Shown: positions 52,081 to 61,982, numbered from the stretch's first letter. The stretch is DNA of 64,000 bases from Polynucleobacter sp. KF022 (GCF_027924105.1 NZ_AP026972.1:868001-932000); one strand, 5' to 3'. The notes: generated by a model not told the origin, from the sequence alone. Made by a program: numbers and translations.

Positions 52081-52821
52081 ATGTCTCAAAAAGTCGCATA
52101 TGTAACTGGTGGTATGGGTGGTATTGGTACCGCTATTTGTCAACGTCTTGCTAAAGATGGCTTCAAAGTAATTGCCGGCTGCGGACCAAATTCTCCACGT
52201 AAAGACCGATGGCTTGGAGAGCAAAAGGCGCTCGGCTACGATTTCATCGCGTCAGAAGGTAACGTTTCTGACTGGGACAGTACTGTTGCTGCCTTTGAAA
52301 AGGTCAAGGCTGAAGTAGGGCGCGTAGATGTTTTGGTAAACAACGCTGGTATTACACGTGATAGCGTTTTCCGCAAGATGACTCCAGATGCATGGAAGGC
52401 AGTGATTGATACCAACCTCAATTCCTTATTTAACGTTACCAAGCAAGTGATTGATGGCATGGTTGATAACAACTGGGGCCGCATTATCAATATTTCTTCT
52501 GTAAACGGTCAAAAAGGCCAATTTGGTCAATGTAACTATTCCACTGCCAAAGCAGGTTTGCACGGCTTTACGATGGCTTTAGCGCAAGAAGTAGCTACCA
52601 AGGGTGTTACTGTTAATACTGTATCTCCTGGTTACATTGGTACCGATATGGTTAAGGCAATCCGTGAAGATGTTTTGGAGAAAATTGTTTCTGGTATTCC
52701 AGTGAAGCGTTTAGGTACTCCAGATGAAATTGCCTCTATTTGCTGCTGGATTGCATCAGAAGATGGTGGTTATGCCACTGGCGCAGACTTCTCATTAAAT
52801 GGCGGTATTCATACTGGCTAA
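52081..52821 (+). CDS. phaB: Acetoacetyl-CoA reductase
   Basis: A 246-residue SDR. TGGMGGIGTAI at about 9-19 is the cofactor motif, NNAG near 88, catalytic Ser/Tyr/Lys in NISSVNGQKG and NYSTAKAG. GYIGTDMV and the C-terminal GADFSLNGG are PhaB-type. It makes (R)-3-hydroxybutyryl-CoA with NADPH for phaC directly upstream. AAAGGGGAAAG precedes its ATG. Confidence 0.95.
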   Translation: MSQKVAYVTGGMGGIGTAICQRLAKDGFKVIAGCGPNSPRKDRWLGEQKALGYDFIASEGNVSDWDSTVAAFEKVKAEVGRVDVLVNNAGITRDSVFRKMTPDAWKAVIDTNLNSLFNVTKQVIDGMVDNNWGRIINISSVNGQKGQFGQCNYSTAKAGLHGFTMALAQEVATKGVTVNTVSPGYIGTDMVKAIREDVLEKIVSGIPVKRLGTPDEIASICCWIASEDGGYATGADFSLNGGIHTG

Positions 52822-52822
52822 T

Positions 52823-52838
52823 ATTGCACTGCAGCAAT
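52823..52838. promoter_or_regulatory. Inverted repeat upstream of phaR, possible PhaR site
   Basis: ATTGC-ACTGCA-GCAAT lies just after the phaB stop. Its ACTGCA also pairs with TGCAGT at 52851-52856. PhaR proteins bind GC-containing dyads with CTGC/GCAG-type halves, and phaR follows at 52940, so this is a candidate autoregulatory site. The evidence is only sequence symmetry and position. Confidence 0.35.
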
Positions 52839-52939
52839 TATGAGAGTATGTGCAGTACGCAACACAGCGTATTTACCTTTTAGTCAAACTAGGGATAAAC
52901 TACGCTGATGTTGCGATGCAGTAAAGAGTAAGGATAAAA

Positions 52940-53500
52940 ATGGTAACCCGCGCTAAACGAGCAGGCGAAGATCGGCTCATTAAGAAGTACCCAAATCGTC
53001 GTCTCTACGATACCCAAACAAGTACCTATGTCACGCTGTCAGACATTAAGAACTTGGTCATGGGTAGTGAAGTCTTTAAAGTCGTAGATGCCAAAACAGA
53101 AGAAGATTTAACGCGCAACATTTTGTTGCAAATTATTCTCGAAGAAGAGGCTGGTGGTGCACCCGTGTTCTCTTCGCAAATGCTCTCCCAAATCATTCGC
53201 TTCTATGGAAACTCCATGCAAGGCTTAATGGGTAACTACCTTGAAAAGACCATGCAATCTTTTGTGGATATTCACAACAAGCTTGGCGATCAAACTAAAG
53301 GTTTGGGAGCTGGAAGCACTCCAGAGGCCTGGTCTCAGATGATGAATCTCCAGAACCCCCTCATGCAAGGCTTGATGGGCAACTACATGGAACAGAGCAA
53401 AGATCTCTTCATCAAAATGCAAGAACAGATGCAGGGCTCACAAAATATTTTTGGAAATTTTCCATTTACGCCTCAGCCCAACAAAACTGAAAAAGAATAG
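52940..53500 (+). CDS. phaR: Polyhydroxyalkanoate synthesis repressor
   Basis: A 186-residue PhaR. The N-terminal DNA-binding domain reads LIKKYPNRRLYDTQTSTYVT near 14-33, the family signature. Two PHB-accumulation regulatory repeats follow, and the C-terminal part is Met/Gln-rich with two near-identical LMGNYLEKTMQ/LMGNYMEQSKD segments that probably bind granules. PhaR represses phasin and itself until it is titrated by PHA granules. It lies 118 bases after phaB and its stop is two bases before the rimO start. Confidence 0.94.
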   Translation: MVTRAKRAGEDRLIKKYPNRRLYDTQTSTYVTLSDIKNLVMGSEVFKVVDAKTEEDLTRNILLQIILEEEAGGAPVFSSQMLSQIIRFYGNSMQGLMGNYLEKTMQSFVDIHNKLGDQTKGLGAGSTPEAWSQMMNLQNPLMQGLMGNYMEQSKDLFIKMQEQMQGSQNIFGNFPFTPQPNKTEKE

Positions 53501-53502
53501 TT

Positions 53503-54861
53503 GTGGCTGGAAAAATTGGATTTGTATCCTTAGGGTGCCCTAAGGCACTGGTTGATTCAGAGCTCATCCTCACACAACTCAGCGCTGAGGGGTATGAGAC
53601 TGCTAAGGATTATTCCGGAGCTGACCTAGTAGTTGTTAATACCTGCGGCTTCATAGATTCTGCTGTTGAAGAAAGTCTCTCGGCCATTGGTGAAGCATTA
53701 GCTGAAAATGGCAAAGTCATTGTGACTGGTTGCCTTGGCGCCCGTAAAAATGCAGATGGCTCTGATCTCATTCAGAGTATCCACCCTAAAGTGCTTGCCG
53801 TTACAGGGCCACACGCAACTGATGAAGTAATGCAAGCCATTCATTTCCACCTTCCCAAGCCGCATGATCCCTTTATCGATTTAGTGCCGCCAGCAGGTGT
53901 AAAGCTGACTCCAAAACATTACGCTTATCTCAAAATTAGCGAGGGTTGTAATCACCGCTGTACTTTTTGCATCATTCCTAATATGCGTGGAGATTTGGTT
54001 TCACGTCCCATCGGCGAGGTATTGCTAGAAGCTAAACGCTTATTTGAGTCAGGCGTAAAAGAACTGTTGGTTGTCTCCCAGGATACGAGTGCCTATGGTG
54101 TAGATATTCAGTATCGCACTGGCTTTTGGGATGGCAAACCAGTTAAAACCAAGATGTTTGATTTGGTAAATGCCTTAAATCAAATTGCGCGCGAACATCA
54201 AGCCTGGGTTCGCTTGCATTATGTTTATCCATACCCGCACGTTGATGATGTTTTACCGTTGATGGCTGAGTTTGCAGAACATGGCTATGGCGTTCTGCCT
54301 TACTTAGATATTCCATTGCAACATGCGCATCCCGACGTGCTGAAGCGCATGAAACGTCCTGCTAGTGGTGAGAAAAATATAGAACGCATCTTGTCATGGC
54401 GTGAAGCTTGTCCTGATTTAGTAATTAGAAGCACTTTCATTGCTGGCTTTCCTGGCGAGACCGAAGAAGAATTTGAATATTTACTCAACTTCTTGGATGA
54501 GGCACAAATTGATAGAGCAGGCTGTTTTGCTTATTCGCCAGTAGAGGGTGCTACAGCAAATCAATTGGATAACCCCGTCCCAGATGCAATTCGCGAGGAG
54601 CGACGTGCTCGCTTTATGGCAAAAGCAGAGGAAATCTCTGTAAAACGACTTGCTAAAAAAATAGGCAAACGCGTTCAGGTCATTATTGACCGCGTCGATG
54701 AATCCGGCGGAATTGGCAGAACTATTGGCGATGCCCCTGAGATTGATGGTTTGGTGAGGGTTTTGCCTGCTAATAAGCCCTCAAAACGCTATCGCGCAGG
54801 CGAAATCATCCGGGCCACGGTCATTAGCTCCCAAGGGCATGACCTAATAGCCGAAACTTGA
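53503..54861 (+). CDS. rimO: Ribosomal protein S12 methylthiotransferase
   Basis: A 452-residue radical-SAM methylthiotransferase. The N-terminal UPF0004 domain has three cluster cysteines (GCPKALVDSE, NTCGFID, GCLGAR), the radical-SAM motif is CNHRCTFC near 149-156, and a TRAM domain is at the end. It adds a methylthio group to Asp of S12. It starts at GTG 53503, two bases after phaR, an ordinary housekeeping gene inside the PHA cluster. Confidence 0.94.
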   Translation: MAGKIGFVSLGCPKALVDSELILTQLSAEGYETAKDYSGADLVVVNTCGFIDSAVEESLSAIGEALAENGKVIVTGCLGARKNADGSDLIQSIHPKVLAVTGPHATDEVMQAIHFHLPKPHDPFIDLVPPAGVKLTPKHYAYLKISEGCNHRCTFCIIPNMRGDLVSRPIGEVLLEAKRLFESGVKELLVVSQDTSAYGVDIQYRTGFWDGKPVKTKMFDLVNALNQIAREHQAWVRLHYVYPYPHVDDVLPLMAEFAEHGYGVLPYLDIPLQHAHPDVLKRMKRPASGEKNIERILSWREACPDLVIRSTFIAGFPGETEEEFEYLLNFLDEAQIDRAGCFAYSPVEGATANQLDNPVPDAIREERRARFMAKAEEISVKRLAKKIGKRVQVIIDRVDESGGIGRTIGDAPEIDGLVRVLPANKPSKRYRAGEIIRATVISSQGHDLIAET

Positions 54862-54919
54862 CGAATCGAATAAAACTGTCAGCTGGGTTGCTTATTTAGT
54901 AATTATTGAGTGCAGTATC

Positions 54920-54936
54920 AGCCTAATAATTAGGCT
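54920..54936. promoter_or_regulatory. Near-perfect dyad before the thiolase gene
   Basis: AGCCTAAT-A-ATTAGGCT is a 17-base dyad in the 92-base gap between rimO and the thiolase, ending 17 bases before the ATG, just upstream of the AAAGGGG ribosome site. There is no U-run, so an operator or a leader hairpin is more likely than a terminator. Confidence 0.4.
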
Positions 54937-54953
54937 TAGTAAAGGGGATTGAT

Positions 54954-56138
54954 ATGAGTCGTGATGTCGTTGTCTTAAGTGCAGTTCGTTCCGCAATTGG
55001 CACCTTTAATGGTTCCCTCAGTAGCTTTGAGCCTTCAGAGCTCGGCGGCATTGTGATGAAAGAGGCGGTTGCACGCTCTGGTGTAGATCCAGCATTAATT
55101 AATTACGTCACTGTTGGGAATACGATTCCGACTGATAGCCGCTATGCCTATGTTGCACGTGTTGCTTCGATTCAGGCTGGTTTGCCAATGGAATCTGTAG
55201 CAATGGCCCTCAATCGTTTATGCAGCTCAGGCTTACAAGCGATTGTGACCACAGCTCAGCAAATCATGTTGGGTGATTGTGATTACGGAGTCGGCGGCGG
55301 TGTTGAAGTTATGTCTCGAGGTATGTATGGTTCACCTGCAATGCGTAGCGGCGCACGCATGGGCGACACCAAGATGCTTGACCTCATGGTTGCTGTTCTC
55401 ACTGACCCATTTGGTGTTGGTCACATGGGTGTTACTGCAGAAAACCTAGTAGAAAAATGGAAGCTTACTCGTGAAGAGCAAGATGCATTGGCAGTTGAGT
55501 CACACCGCCGTGCGGCAAACGCAATTAAAGAAGGCCGCTTCAAATCTCAAATCGTTCCTATTACTATCAAAACCCGTAAGGGCGATATCGTGTTTGATAC
55601 CGATGAGCATTGCAAACCAGATACCACAATGGAAACATTGGGCAAGATGAAGGCAGTGTTCAAAAAAGAAGGTGGCTCTGTTACTGCTGGTAATGCTTCA
55701 GGCATTAACGATGGTGCAGCATTCTTTGTATTGGCTGATGCCGATACTGCTAAGAAGGCTGGTCATAAGCCTATCGCACGTTTAGTTTCTTATGCGGTTG
55801 CCGGTGTTCCAAACCATATCATGGGTGAAGGTCCTATTCCTGCGACTAAGTTAGCCCTGGAGCGTGCAGGTCTCAAATTAGATCAAATCGATGTGATTGA
55901 ATCTAATGAAGCTTTTGCAGCGCAAGCCTTAGCAGTTACTAAAGGTTTGGGTTTAGATCCTGCCAAAACAAACGTGAATGGTGGTGCGATTGCTTTAGGT
56001 CATCCAATTGGTTGTTCTGGAGCCGCTATTGCTACTAAGGCAATCCATGAACTACACCGCGTTCAAGGTAAATACGCCCTAGTAACGATGTGTATCGGTG
56101 GTGGTCAAGGTATTGCGACCATTTTTGAGCGCCTCTAA
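54954..56138 (+). CDS. Acetyl-CoA C-acetyltransferase, BktB/PhaA type
   Basis: A 394-residue thiolase. Catalytic Cys90 is in LNRLCSSGLQA, the His in GHPIGCSGA near 347-355, and the second Cys in MCIGGGQG near 379. The sequence runs close to C. necator BktB, with AENLVEKW, FDTDEH and ARLVSYAVAG in the same places. It condenses two acetyl-CoA (or acetyl- with propionyl-CoA) to start PHA synthesis. It lies downstream of phaCBR-rimO with its own gap, so it may have a separate promoter. With propionyl-CoA genes nearby, mixed C4/C5 polymer is plausible. Confidence 0.92.
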   Translation: MSRDVVVLSAVRSAIGTFNGSLSSFEPSELGGIVMKEAVARSGVDPALINYVTVGNTIPTDSRYAYVARVASIQAGLPMESVAMALNRLCSSGLQAIVTTAQQIMLGDCDYGVGGGVEVMSRGMYGSPAMRSGARMGDTKMLDLMVAVLTDPFGVGHMGVTAENLVEKWKLTREEQDALAVESHRRAANAIKEGRFKSQIVPITIKTRKGDIVFDTDEHCKPDTTMETLGKMKAVFKKEGGSVTAGNASGINDGAAFFVLADADTAKKAGHKPIARLVSYAVAGVPNHIMGEGPIPATKLALERAGLKLDQIDVIESNEAFAAQALAVTKGLGLDPAKTNVNGGAIALGHPIGCSGAAIATKAIHELHRVQGKYALVTMCIGGGQGIATIFERL

Positions 56139-56166
56139 AAAATTACCCTGATCCCTTAGGTAAATC

Positions 56167-57054
56167 TTAAGAGATCAGTAGTAAAGCAGCATCTAAGCCG
56201 ACTCGGTCAAAAGCCGCGTCGGCTTTTTCTTTGACTACAGGCTTTGCTTGGTAGGCCACGCTGATACCTGAGCCATTCATCATGATGAGATCATTCGCTC
56301 CATCACCCATTGTGATGGAATTTGCTTTAGTGCAACCAAGGCGGGAGCATGCAGCATCTAGATGGGCTGCTTTAGCTGCACCATCAACAATATCGCCAAG
56401 CACCTTGCCAGTCAGTTTGCCATCAATAATCTCAAGAGTATTTGCTTGAGTTTGTTTAAAGCCTAATTGCTCACGCAGCTTTTCGGTAAAGAAGGTGAAT
56501 CCACCCGAAACCAAGAGTGTATAAATGCCGCGCTCATGTGCTCCAGCTAGGAGTTCAGCTGCGCCGGGGTTAGGGCGTAAACGTTCACGATAGACAGACT
56601 CCAGTGCATCGGCGTGCACGCCCTCTAGCAAAGCAACACGTCTTTTGAGACTCTCTTGAAAGTCTTTAATTTCTCCACGCATGGTGGCTTCGGTAATTTC
56701 AGCTACAGCCGATTTCTTGCCGGTAAAATCTGCGATCTCATCGATACACTCAATGTTAATGAGCGTCGAGTCCATGTCCATGGCAAGAACACGTATATCC
56801 TGCGAAACAAGATCTGGCTTTAAGAAGCAGAGATCAGTATTAAAGCCTCCTGCAAGAGAGCGAAGTTGCTCACGTTGAGGTATCTCAAGAGGTGCGCTGG
56901 ATTCAAAACGCTCAGAATAATAAGTGCCATTACTAAGTTGACCGCCAATCAAGTGCAGCGAGACACCATACTGTAAGGCTTGATCTTTTAGTGAAAAGAT
57001 CAGCTTTTCAGATAAGGGGTCTCTGGATATCGCTACAAGTACTTGATTTCTCAT
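56167..57054 (-). CDS. serB: Phosphoserine phosphatase
   Basis: A 295-residue HAD phosphatase. The nucleophile motif MDMDSTL holds Asp93 and Asp95, VSGGFTFF near 190 is motif 2, and MGDGANDLIMM near 246 is motif 4. The N-terminal ~85 residues form an ACT-like domain. It makes serine from phosphoserine. It is convergent with the thiolase and follows mfd by 18 bases in the leftward direction. Confidence 0.95.
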   Translation of the reverse strand: MRNQVLVAISRDPLSEKLIFSLKDQALQYGVSLHLIGGQLSNGTYYSERFESSAPLEIPQREQLRSLAGGFNTDLCFLKPDLVSQDIRVLAMDMDSTLINIECIDEIADFTGKKSAVAEITEATMRGEIKDFQESLKRRVALLEGVHADALESVYRERLRPNPGAAELLAGAHERGIYTLLVSGGFTFFTEKLREQLGFKQTQANTLEIIDGKLTGKVLGDIVDGAAKAAHLDAACSRLGCTKANSITMGDGANDLIMMNGSGISVAYQAKPVVKEKADAAFDRVGLDAALLLIS

Positions 57055-57072
57055 GGCTTAATAATAATCGGA

Positions 57073-60000
57073 TTATTGACCCGTCTTCATTGGGCTTAAA
57101 ACAGCAGATTCATTCAGGCGTCTGAGGACTTGCCTAATGGCATCCAGGCGTTGCCCTAGCTTCTCAAATTCTCGGTCTTTCTGTGGCAATACTTTGAGCT
57201 TATCCTGCCCATTGAGTTGAATGTGCTTTGAAGACTGAATCAGTTGAATGATTTTCATTGGGTCAATCGGAGGATTCGGTATAAATTGAATCTGGATGGA
57301 AGCAGGGGTTGCATCAATCTTCTTAATACCAAAGCCAGTCATTTCAAGGCGCAGGCGGTGAGTTTCATAAAAGGACTTCGCTTGATCGGGCAGATCTCCA
57401 AAGCGATCTACCAACTCTTCACGCAAGCCCATTAATTCAGAGAAGTCGTGGGTACTTGCAAATCGTTTATATAGCGAGAGACGCTCATGTACATCAGGAC
57501 AGTAATCCTCTGGTAGTAGGGCGGGTACACCGAGATTCACATCGGTAGTTGCCTGCAGTGGCGAGAGAAGATCTGGCTCTTTACCGCTGCGCAAGGATTT
57601 CACGGCGCGATTCAGCATCTCGGTGTAGAGCTGAAATCCAATCTCATGAATCTCTCCAGATTGTTTATCGCCCAATACTTCACCAGCGCCACGAATTTCT
57701 AAATCGTGCATCGCCAAATAGAACCCAGAGCCCAACTCTTCCATAGCTTGAATAGCATTTAATCTTAGCTGCGCTTGTTTACTCAGCGCCTCAGGATCGG
57801 GAACTAGTAAATAGGCATAGGCTTGGTGATGGGAGCGGCCCACACGACCACGCAACTGGTGGAGCTGGGCTAATCCAAACTTATCTGCACGGTGCATGAT
57901 GATGGTATTGGCTGTGGGTACATCAATGCCCGTTTCAATGATAGTGGTGCATAACAAGATATTGGTTCGTTGAGTTACAAACTCACGCATGACGGATTCA
58001 AGTTCGCGCTCATGCATTTGGCCGTGAGCCACGCTAATACGTGCCTCAGGAATCAATTCTTGTAATGCATGTTTACGATTCTGAATAGTCTCCACTTCAT
58101 TGTGCAAGAAATAAACCTGACCACCACGTTTGATTTCACGCAATACTGCTTCACGAATAACGCCATCACCTTCGCGACGGACGAAGGTCTTAATAGCTAA
58201 ACGTTTCTGAGGGGCAGTAGCGATGATGGAAAATTCTCTTAAACCTTCCATTGCCATACCCAATGTTCGTGGGATAGGTGTGGCTGTTAGGGTCAAGATA
58301 TCAACCTCAGCTCGAAGTGCTTTAAGAGCATCTTTTTGGCGCACACCAAAGCGATGCTCCTCATCAACAATCACCAATCCTAAATTGGCAAACTGAGTTT
58401 CTTTTGAAAGCAGTTTGTGCGTTCCAATAATGATGTCTGCCTCACCCTTGGCGATCGCTTCGAGTGCTGCATTAATCTCTTTGGTAGTTTTAAAGCGGGA
58501 GAGCTCAACAATACGTACCGGCCAATCTGCAAAGCGATCCTTCCAGGTAGCGACGTGCTGTTCAGCAAGTAGGGTGGTTGGTGCCAAAATAGCGACTTGC
58601 TTTCCACCCATCACGGCAACAAAGCTAGCGCGTAGGGCCACTTCTGTTTTTCCAAAGCCAACGTCGCCACAAACTAAGCGATCCATTGGGGTGCCACTAG
58701 TCATATCCCCGATGACCGCTGCAATCGCATTGGCTTGGTCAGGTGTTTCTTCAAAGCCAAAGCTTTCTGCAAAAGCGGCATAGTCATGTGCTGAAAACTC
58801 AAAGGCATGTCCTTTTCGTATCGCTCTGGCAGCATATAAACCGAGCAACTCTGCAGCTGTATCGCGAATTTGCTGAGCAGCTTTTCTTTTGGCCTTATCC
58901 CACTGGCCTGAGCCTAGCTGATGCAAGGGCGCTGAATCAGGATCGGACCCGGCGTAACGAGTCACCATTTCTAGTTGCTGTACTGGAACATACAAGGTGG
59001 CTTGGCCTGCATATTGCAAATGCAAGAACTCTTCAAAAATAGGCGCTTCTTTAGGTGGCGCAAGATTCAGAAGGACTAAACCTTGATAACGCCCAATGCC
59101 ATGCTCTGCGTGTACTACCGGATCACCAATCTTGAGTTCGGATAGATCCTTAAACAACATATCAGGATCAGCATTCTCATTCGCCTTTCCTTTGCGGCGT
59201 TGTCTTGCGGTAGTAGTAAATAATTCCGCCTCAGTAATAACAATAAGATTTTCTGAGGACCAAGAAAATCCATTAAAGAGTGGTGCGGTTACCAGACCAA
59301 ATAGTGAATCGCTCTTAATAAAATCGGCAATGCCCTCAAAGCCTTCTGGCTTTAATGGGTAAAGGGGCTTGCCATCTGAGCCAGCAACTGAATTGCTTTC
59401 TTCAAAAAGCTGTCGAATCGATTCTTTACGACCGGCGCTATCACTACAAACCAGTACACGTACTTTTTTAGTGGCAACGATCTTCCGAAGGTTGCTAATA
59501 GGGTCGGCGTCACGACGATGAACTGCAATATCGGGGACTGCATAAAACTCACTCTTATCAGAACCGTCTTTTTCAAATGCTAGGCGAGCATATGGTTTAG
59601 AAGTTGTGAAAAATTCATCAACATCTAAAAATAATTCTTTGGGTGGAAGAATGGGGCGATCTAAATCGTGCTTGAGAAATTCATAACGAGATAGCGTATC
59701 TTTCCAAAAACCCTTAATCGTTTCCTCTACATCGCCAATACTGACCAGCCAAACAGGGTCCCCCGACCTAGGGAAATAGTCGAAAACATTGGATTGCTCT
59801 TCGAAAAAGAGCGGCAAGTAGGATTCAATACCGGCGCTGGGTATACCTAGGTTGGCGTCTTTATAAATAGAGCAGCGACTAGGATCACCTTCAAAGACCT
59901 CTCTCCAGCGACCTCTGAATGCGGTACGTGAGGCATCATCAAATGGAAACTCATGCCCTGGAAGTAATCGTATTTCTTTTACTGGATAGAGGCTGCGTTG

Positions 60001-60618
60001 TGTGTCAGGGTCAAATGCGCGGATTTGTTCAATCTCATCGCCAAATAAATCCAATCGATAAGGTAGATTAGATCCCATCGGAAATAAATCAAACAAGCCC
60101 CCGCGAATACTGTATTCCCCGGGACGCATTACTGCGCTGACAGGATCGTAACCAGCTTGTTGTAGTTGTAGCTTTAATGCAGCCTCATTGAGCTTGTCGC
60201 CTTGGCTAAAGAAAAAAGTGTGGCCCGATAAAAAATTAGGAGGGCCGAGTCTTTGGAGTGCGGTGGTAACAGGTACCAAAACAATGTCACAGCTACCATT
60301 GAGTAATTCGTAAAGAGTGGCAAGCCGTTCAGAAACTAAATCCTGATGTGGCGAAAAATGGTCGTAGGGAAGAATTTCCCAATCCGGCAAAAGCCTGGTT
60401 TTTAGCTGTGGCGCAAATGCGGGGATTTCTTCTAATAGGCGCTGGGCCTCCTGAGCTTGTGCACAAAAAATCACCATCACCGAAAAATTGGCGCGGTAGC
60501 GAAGGGCGGTTTGCGCTATTAAAGCGGCATCTGACGACCCAACTAACCCGGAAAAGGTAAAGCGCTGCCCAGCCCGGGGAGCGGGTATAGGGGGTGCTAG
60601 ATTTAATGCATCAGACAT
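57073..60618 (-). CDS. mfd: Transcription-repair coupling factor
   Basis: An 1181-residue SF2 translocase (E. coli Mfd 1148). Order: UvrB-like N-terminal domains (1-~400), the RNA-polymerase-interaction/CarD domain at about 500 (IGDPVVHAEHGIGRYQGL), Walker A GDVGFGKTEV near 651, Walker B VIVDEEHRFG near 750, TRG motif GRVGRSHHQAYAYL, and the C-terminal TRCF domain. It removes stalled RNA polymerase and recruits UvrA. Its ATG is 23 bases from the divergent ispD ATG, so the two share their promoter zone. Confidence 0.96.
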   Translation of the reverse strand: MSDALNLAPPIPAPRAGQRFTFSGLVGSSDAALIAQTALRYRANFSVMVIFCAQAQEAQRLLEEIPAFAPQLKTRLLPDWEILPYDHFSPHQDLVSERLATLYELLNGSCDIVLVPVTTALQRLGPPNFLSGHTFFFSQGDKLNEAALKLQLQQAGYDPVSAVMRPGEYSIRGGLFDLFPMGSNLPYRLDLFGDEIEQIRAFDPDTQRSLYPVKEIRLLPGHEFPFDDASRTAFRGRWREVFEGDPSRCSIYKDANLGIPSAGIESYLPLFFEEQSNVFDYFPRSGDPVWLVSIGDVEETIKGFWKDTLSRYEFLKHDLDRPILPPKELFLDVDEFFTTSKPYARLAFEKDGSDKSEFYAVPDIAVHRRDADPISNLRKIVATKKVRVLVCSDSAGRKESIRQLFEESNSVAGSDGKPLYPLKPEGFEGIADFIKSDSLFGLVTAPLFNGFSWSSENLIVITEAELFTTTARQRRKGKANENADPDMLFKDLSELKIGDPVVHAEHGIGRYQGLVLLNLAPPKEAPIFEEFLHLQYAGQATLYVPVQQLEMVTRYAGSDPDSAPLHQLGSGQWDKAKRKAAQQIRDTAAELLGLYAARAIRKGHAFEFSAHDYAAFAESFGFEETPDQANAIAAVIGDMTSGTPMDRLVCGDVGFGKTEVALRASFVAVMGGKQVAILAPTTLLAEQHVATWKDRFADWPVRIVELSRFKTTKEINAALEAIAKGEADIIIGTHKLLSKETQFANLGLVIVDEEHRFGVRQKDALKALRAEVDILTLTATPIPRTLGMAMEGLREFSIIATAPQKRLAIKTFVRREGDGVIREAVLREIKRGGQVYFLHNEVETIQNRKHALQELIPEARISVAHGQMHERELESVMREFVTQRTNILLCTTIIETGIDVPTANTIIMHRADKFGLAQLHQLRGRVGRSHHQAYAYLLVPDPEALSKQAQLRLNAIQAMEELGSGFYLAMHDLEIRGAGEVLGDKQSGEIHEIGFQLYTEMLNRAVKSLRSGKEPDLLSPLQATTDVNLGVPALLPEDYCPDVHERLSLYKRFASTHDFSELMGLREELVDRFGDLPDQAKSFYETHRLRLEMTGFGIKKIDATPASIQIQFIPNPPIDPMKIIQLIQSSKHIQLNGQDKLKVLPQKDREFEKLGQRLDAIRQVLRRLNESAVLSPMKTGQ

Positions 60619-60641
60619 CTAGGCTCATTATAGAATCAGGT

Positions 60642-61391
60642 ATGGCTCCAGGAAATCCTTCAAAAAAGAAATGTCATGCGCTTTTGCCAACAGCGGGCAC
60701 AGGCTCACGTTTCGGTGGAGGGCTCCCTAAGCAATTTCAGCAGTTGGCAGGAAAGCCAATGCTTTGCTATGCGCTAGAAGCTTTTTTAAACACCCCTCAA
60801 GTGGAGTCAATCTGGATTGGCGTGAACCCTGGGTTTATTGATAACCCCATTTTGCAATTAATTTCTAATGGCGCTCATCAGATTCAATTTTTGCCAACGG
60901 GTGGACCAACCAGGCAAGAGACGGTTAGAAATACATTAGCTGCAATGCTCAAAGCAGGCGTCCCTGATGATGATTGGATCTTGGTTCACGATGCGGCTAG
61001 GCCAGGGATAACACCGGCACTCATAGAGAAGTTAATTCACACGGTTGAAGCAGCAAATGCTGGCGGCATATTGGCCGTGCCTTTAGCGGACACTCTTAAG
61101 CAAGCAGATCTGGATTCAGTAGTAGCTGGAAACATCCCGCACTCGGAAAGAACGATTCCCCGCGAACATCTCTGGCAAGCACAAACCCCGCAGATGTTTG
61201 GTTTGAAGCAGTTACACGATGCGCTCGAAAGCGCCATTCGTCTTGAAGCTGATGTAACAGATGAGGCCAGTGCAATAGAGTTAGTCGGTGTTAAACCATT
61301 ATTAATTGAAGGTGCCGCCCGCAATTTCAAGGTAACCCATCCTGCAGACTGGGAGCTGATGCAGCTACTGTTAAATGCACGCGCTAAGTAA
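60642..61391 (+). CDS. ispD: 2-C-methyl-D-erythritol 4-phosphate cytidylyltransferase
   Basis: A 249-residue cytidylyltransferase. The start is the ATG at 60642 (MAPGNPS); the frame opens further but overlaps mfd. LLPTAGTGSRFGGGLPKQF near 13-31 is the CTP-binding motif, VHDAARPGI near 119 is the metal/substrate motif, and VTDEASAIE near 205 is the IspD signature. It is step three of the MEP isoprenoid route and lies nine bases before ispF. Confidence 0.93.
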   Translation: MAPGNPSKKKCHALLPTAGTGSRFGGGLPKQFQQLAGKPMLCYALEAFLNTPQVESIWIGVNPGFIDNPILQLISNGAHQIQFLPTGGPTRQETVRNTLAAMLKAGVPDDDWILVHDAARPGITPALIEKLIHTVEAANAGGILAVPLADTLKQADLDSVVAGNIPHSERTIPREHLWQAQTPQMFGLKQLHDALESAIRLEADVTDEASAIELVGVKPLLIEGAARNFKVTHPADWELMQLLLNARAK

Positions 61392-61400
61392 AGATCAAAT

Positions 61401-61904
61401 ATGACCCAAAGCAATCACCATATTCCACAGTTTCGCATTGGCCAGGGTTATGACGTTCATGCCTTAGTTCCTGATCGCAAACTCATCCTAGGGGGTGTTC
61501 ATATTCCTTTTGAAAAGGGTTTATTGGGACATTCTGATGCAGATGCTCTTTTGCATGCTCTAACGGATGCCTTATTAGGCGCTGCTGGATTAAATGATAT
61601 TGGGCAGTTATTTCCTGATACGGATCCTCAGTTCAAGGATATGGACAGCCGAATCTTGCTCAGAGCAGCCCTTCAGAAGGTTCAGGCGGCAGGGTTTCAA
61701 ATAGGCAATGTCGATGCCACCATCATCTGCCAAAAGCCAAAATTGGCCGATTTTTTGCCAGAAATGGTCCGTAATATTGCGGCCGATTTGGCCGTTACCC
61801 CAAGCCATGTCAACCTTAAAGCCAAGACCAACGAATCCCTTGGGCACCTGGGCAGGGGAGAGGGCATCGCTGTACATGCAGTAGCTTTGCTCTACAAGGC
61901 CTAA
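61401..61904 (+). CDS. ispF: 2-C-methyl-D-erythritol 2,4-cyclodiphosphate synthase
   Basis: A 167-residue trimeric enzyme. RIGQGYDVHALVP near 12-24 has the zinc Asp and His, GHSDADALLHALTDALLGA near 45-63 gives the third zinc His, and KAKTNESLGHLGRGEGI near 142-158 is the CMP-binding region. It closes the cyclodiphosphate ring in the MEP route. It follows ispD directly and is the last gene before tRNA-Leu. Confidence 0.95.
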   Translation: MTQSNHHIPQFRIGQGYDVHALVPDRKLILGGVHIPFEKGLLGHSDADALLHALTDALLGAAGLNDIGQLFPDTDPQFKDMDSRILLRAALQKVQAAGFQIGNVDATIICQKPKLADFLPEMVRNIAADLAVTPSHVNLKAKTNESLGHLGRGEGIAVHAVALLYKA

Positions 61905-61982
61905 AACAATCTCTAAAACCCTAGGCATTGTAGAATTACGGTCTTTAGAGTGAAGTCTAGGCTTGGCAGTTTGCGGATATTC

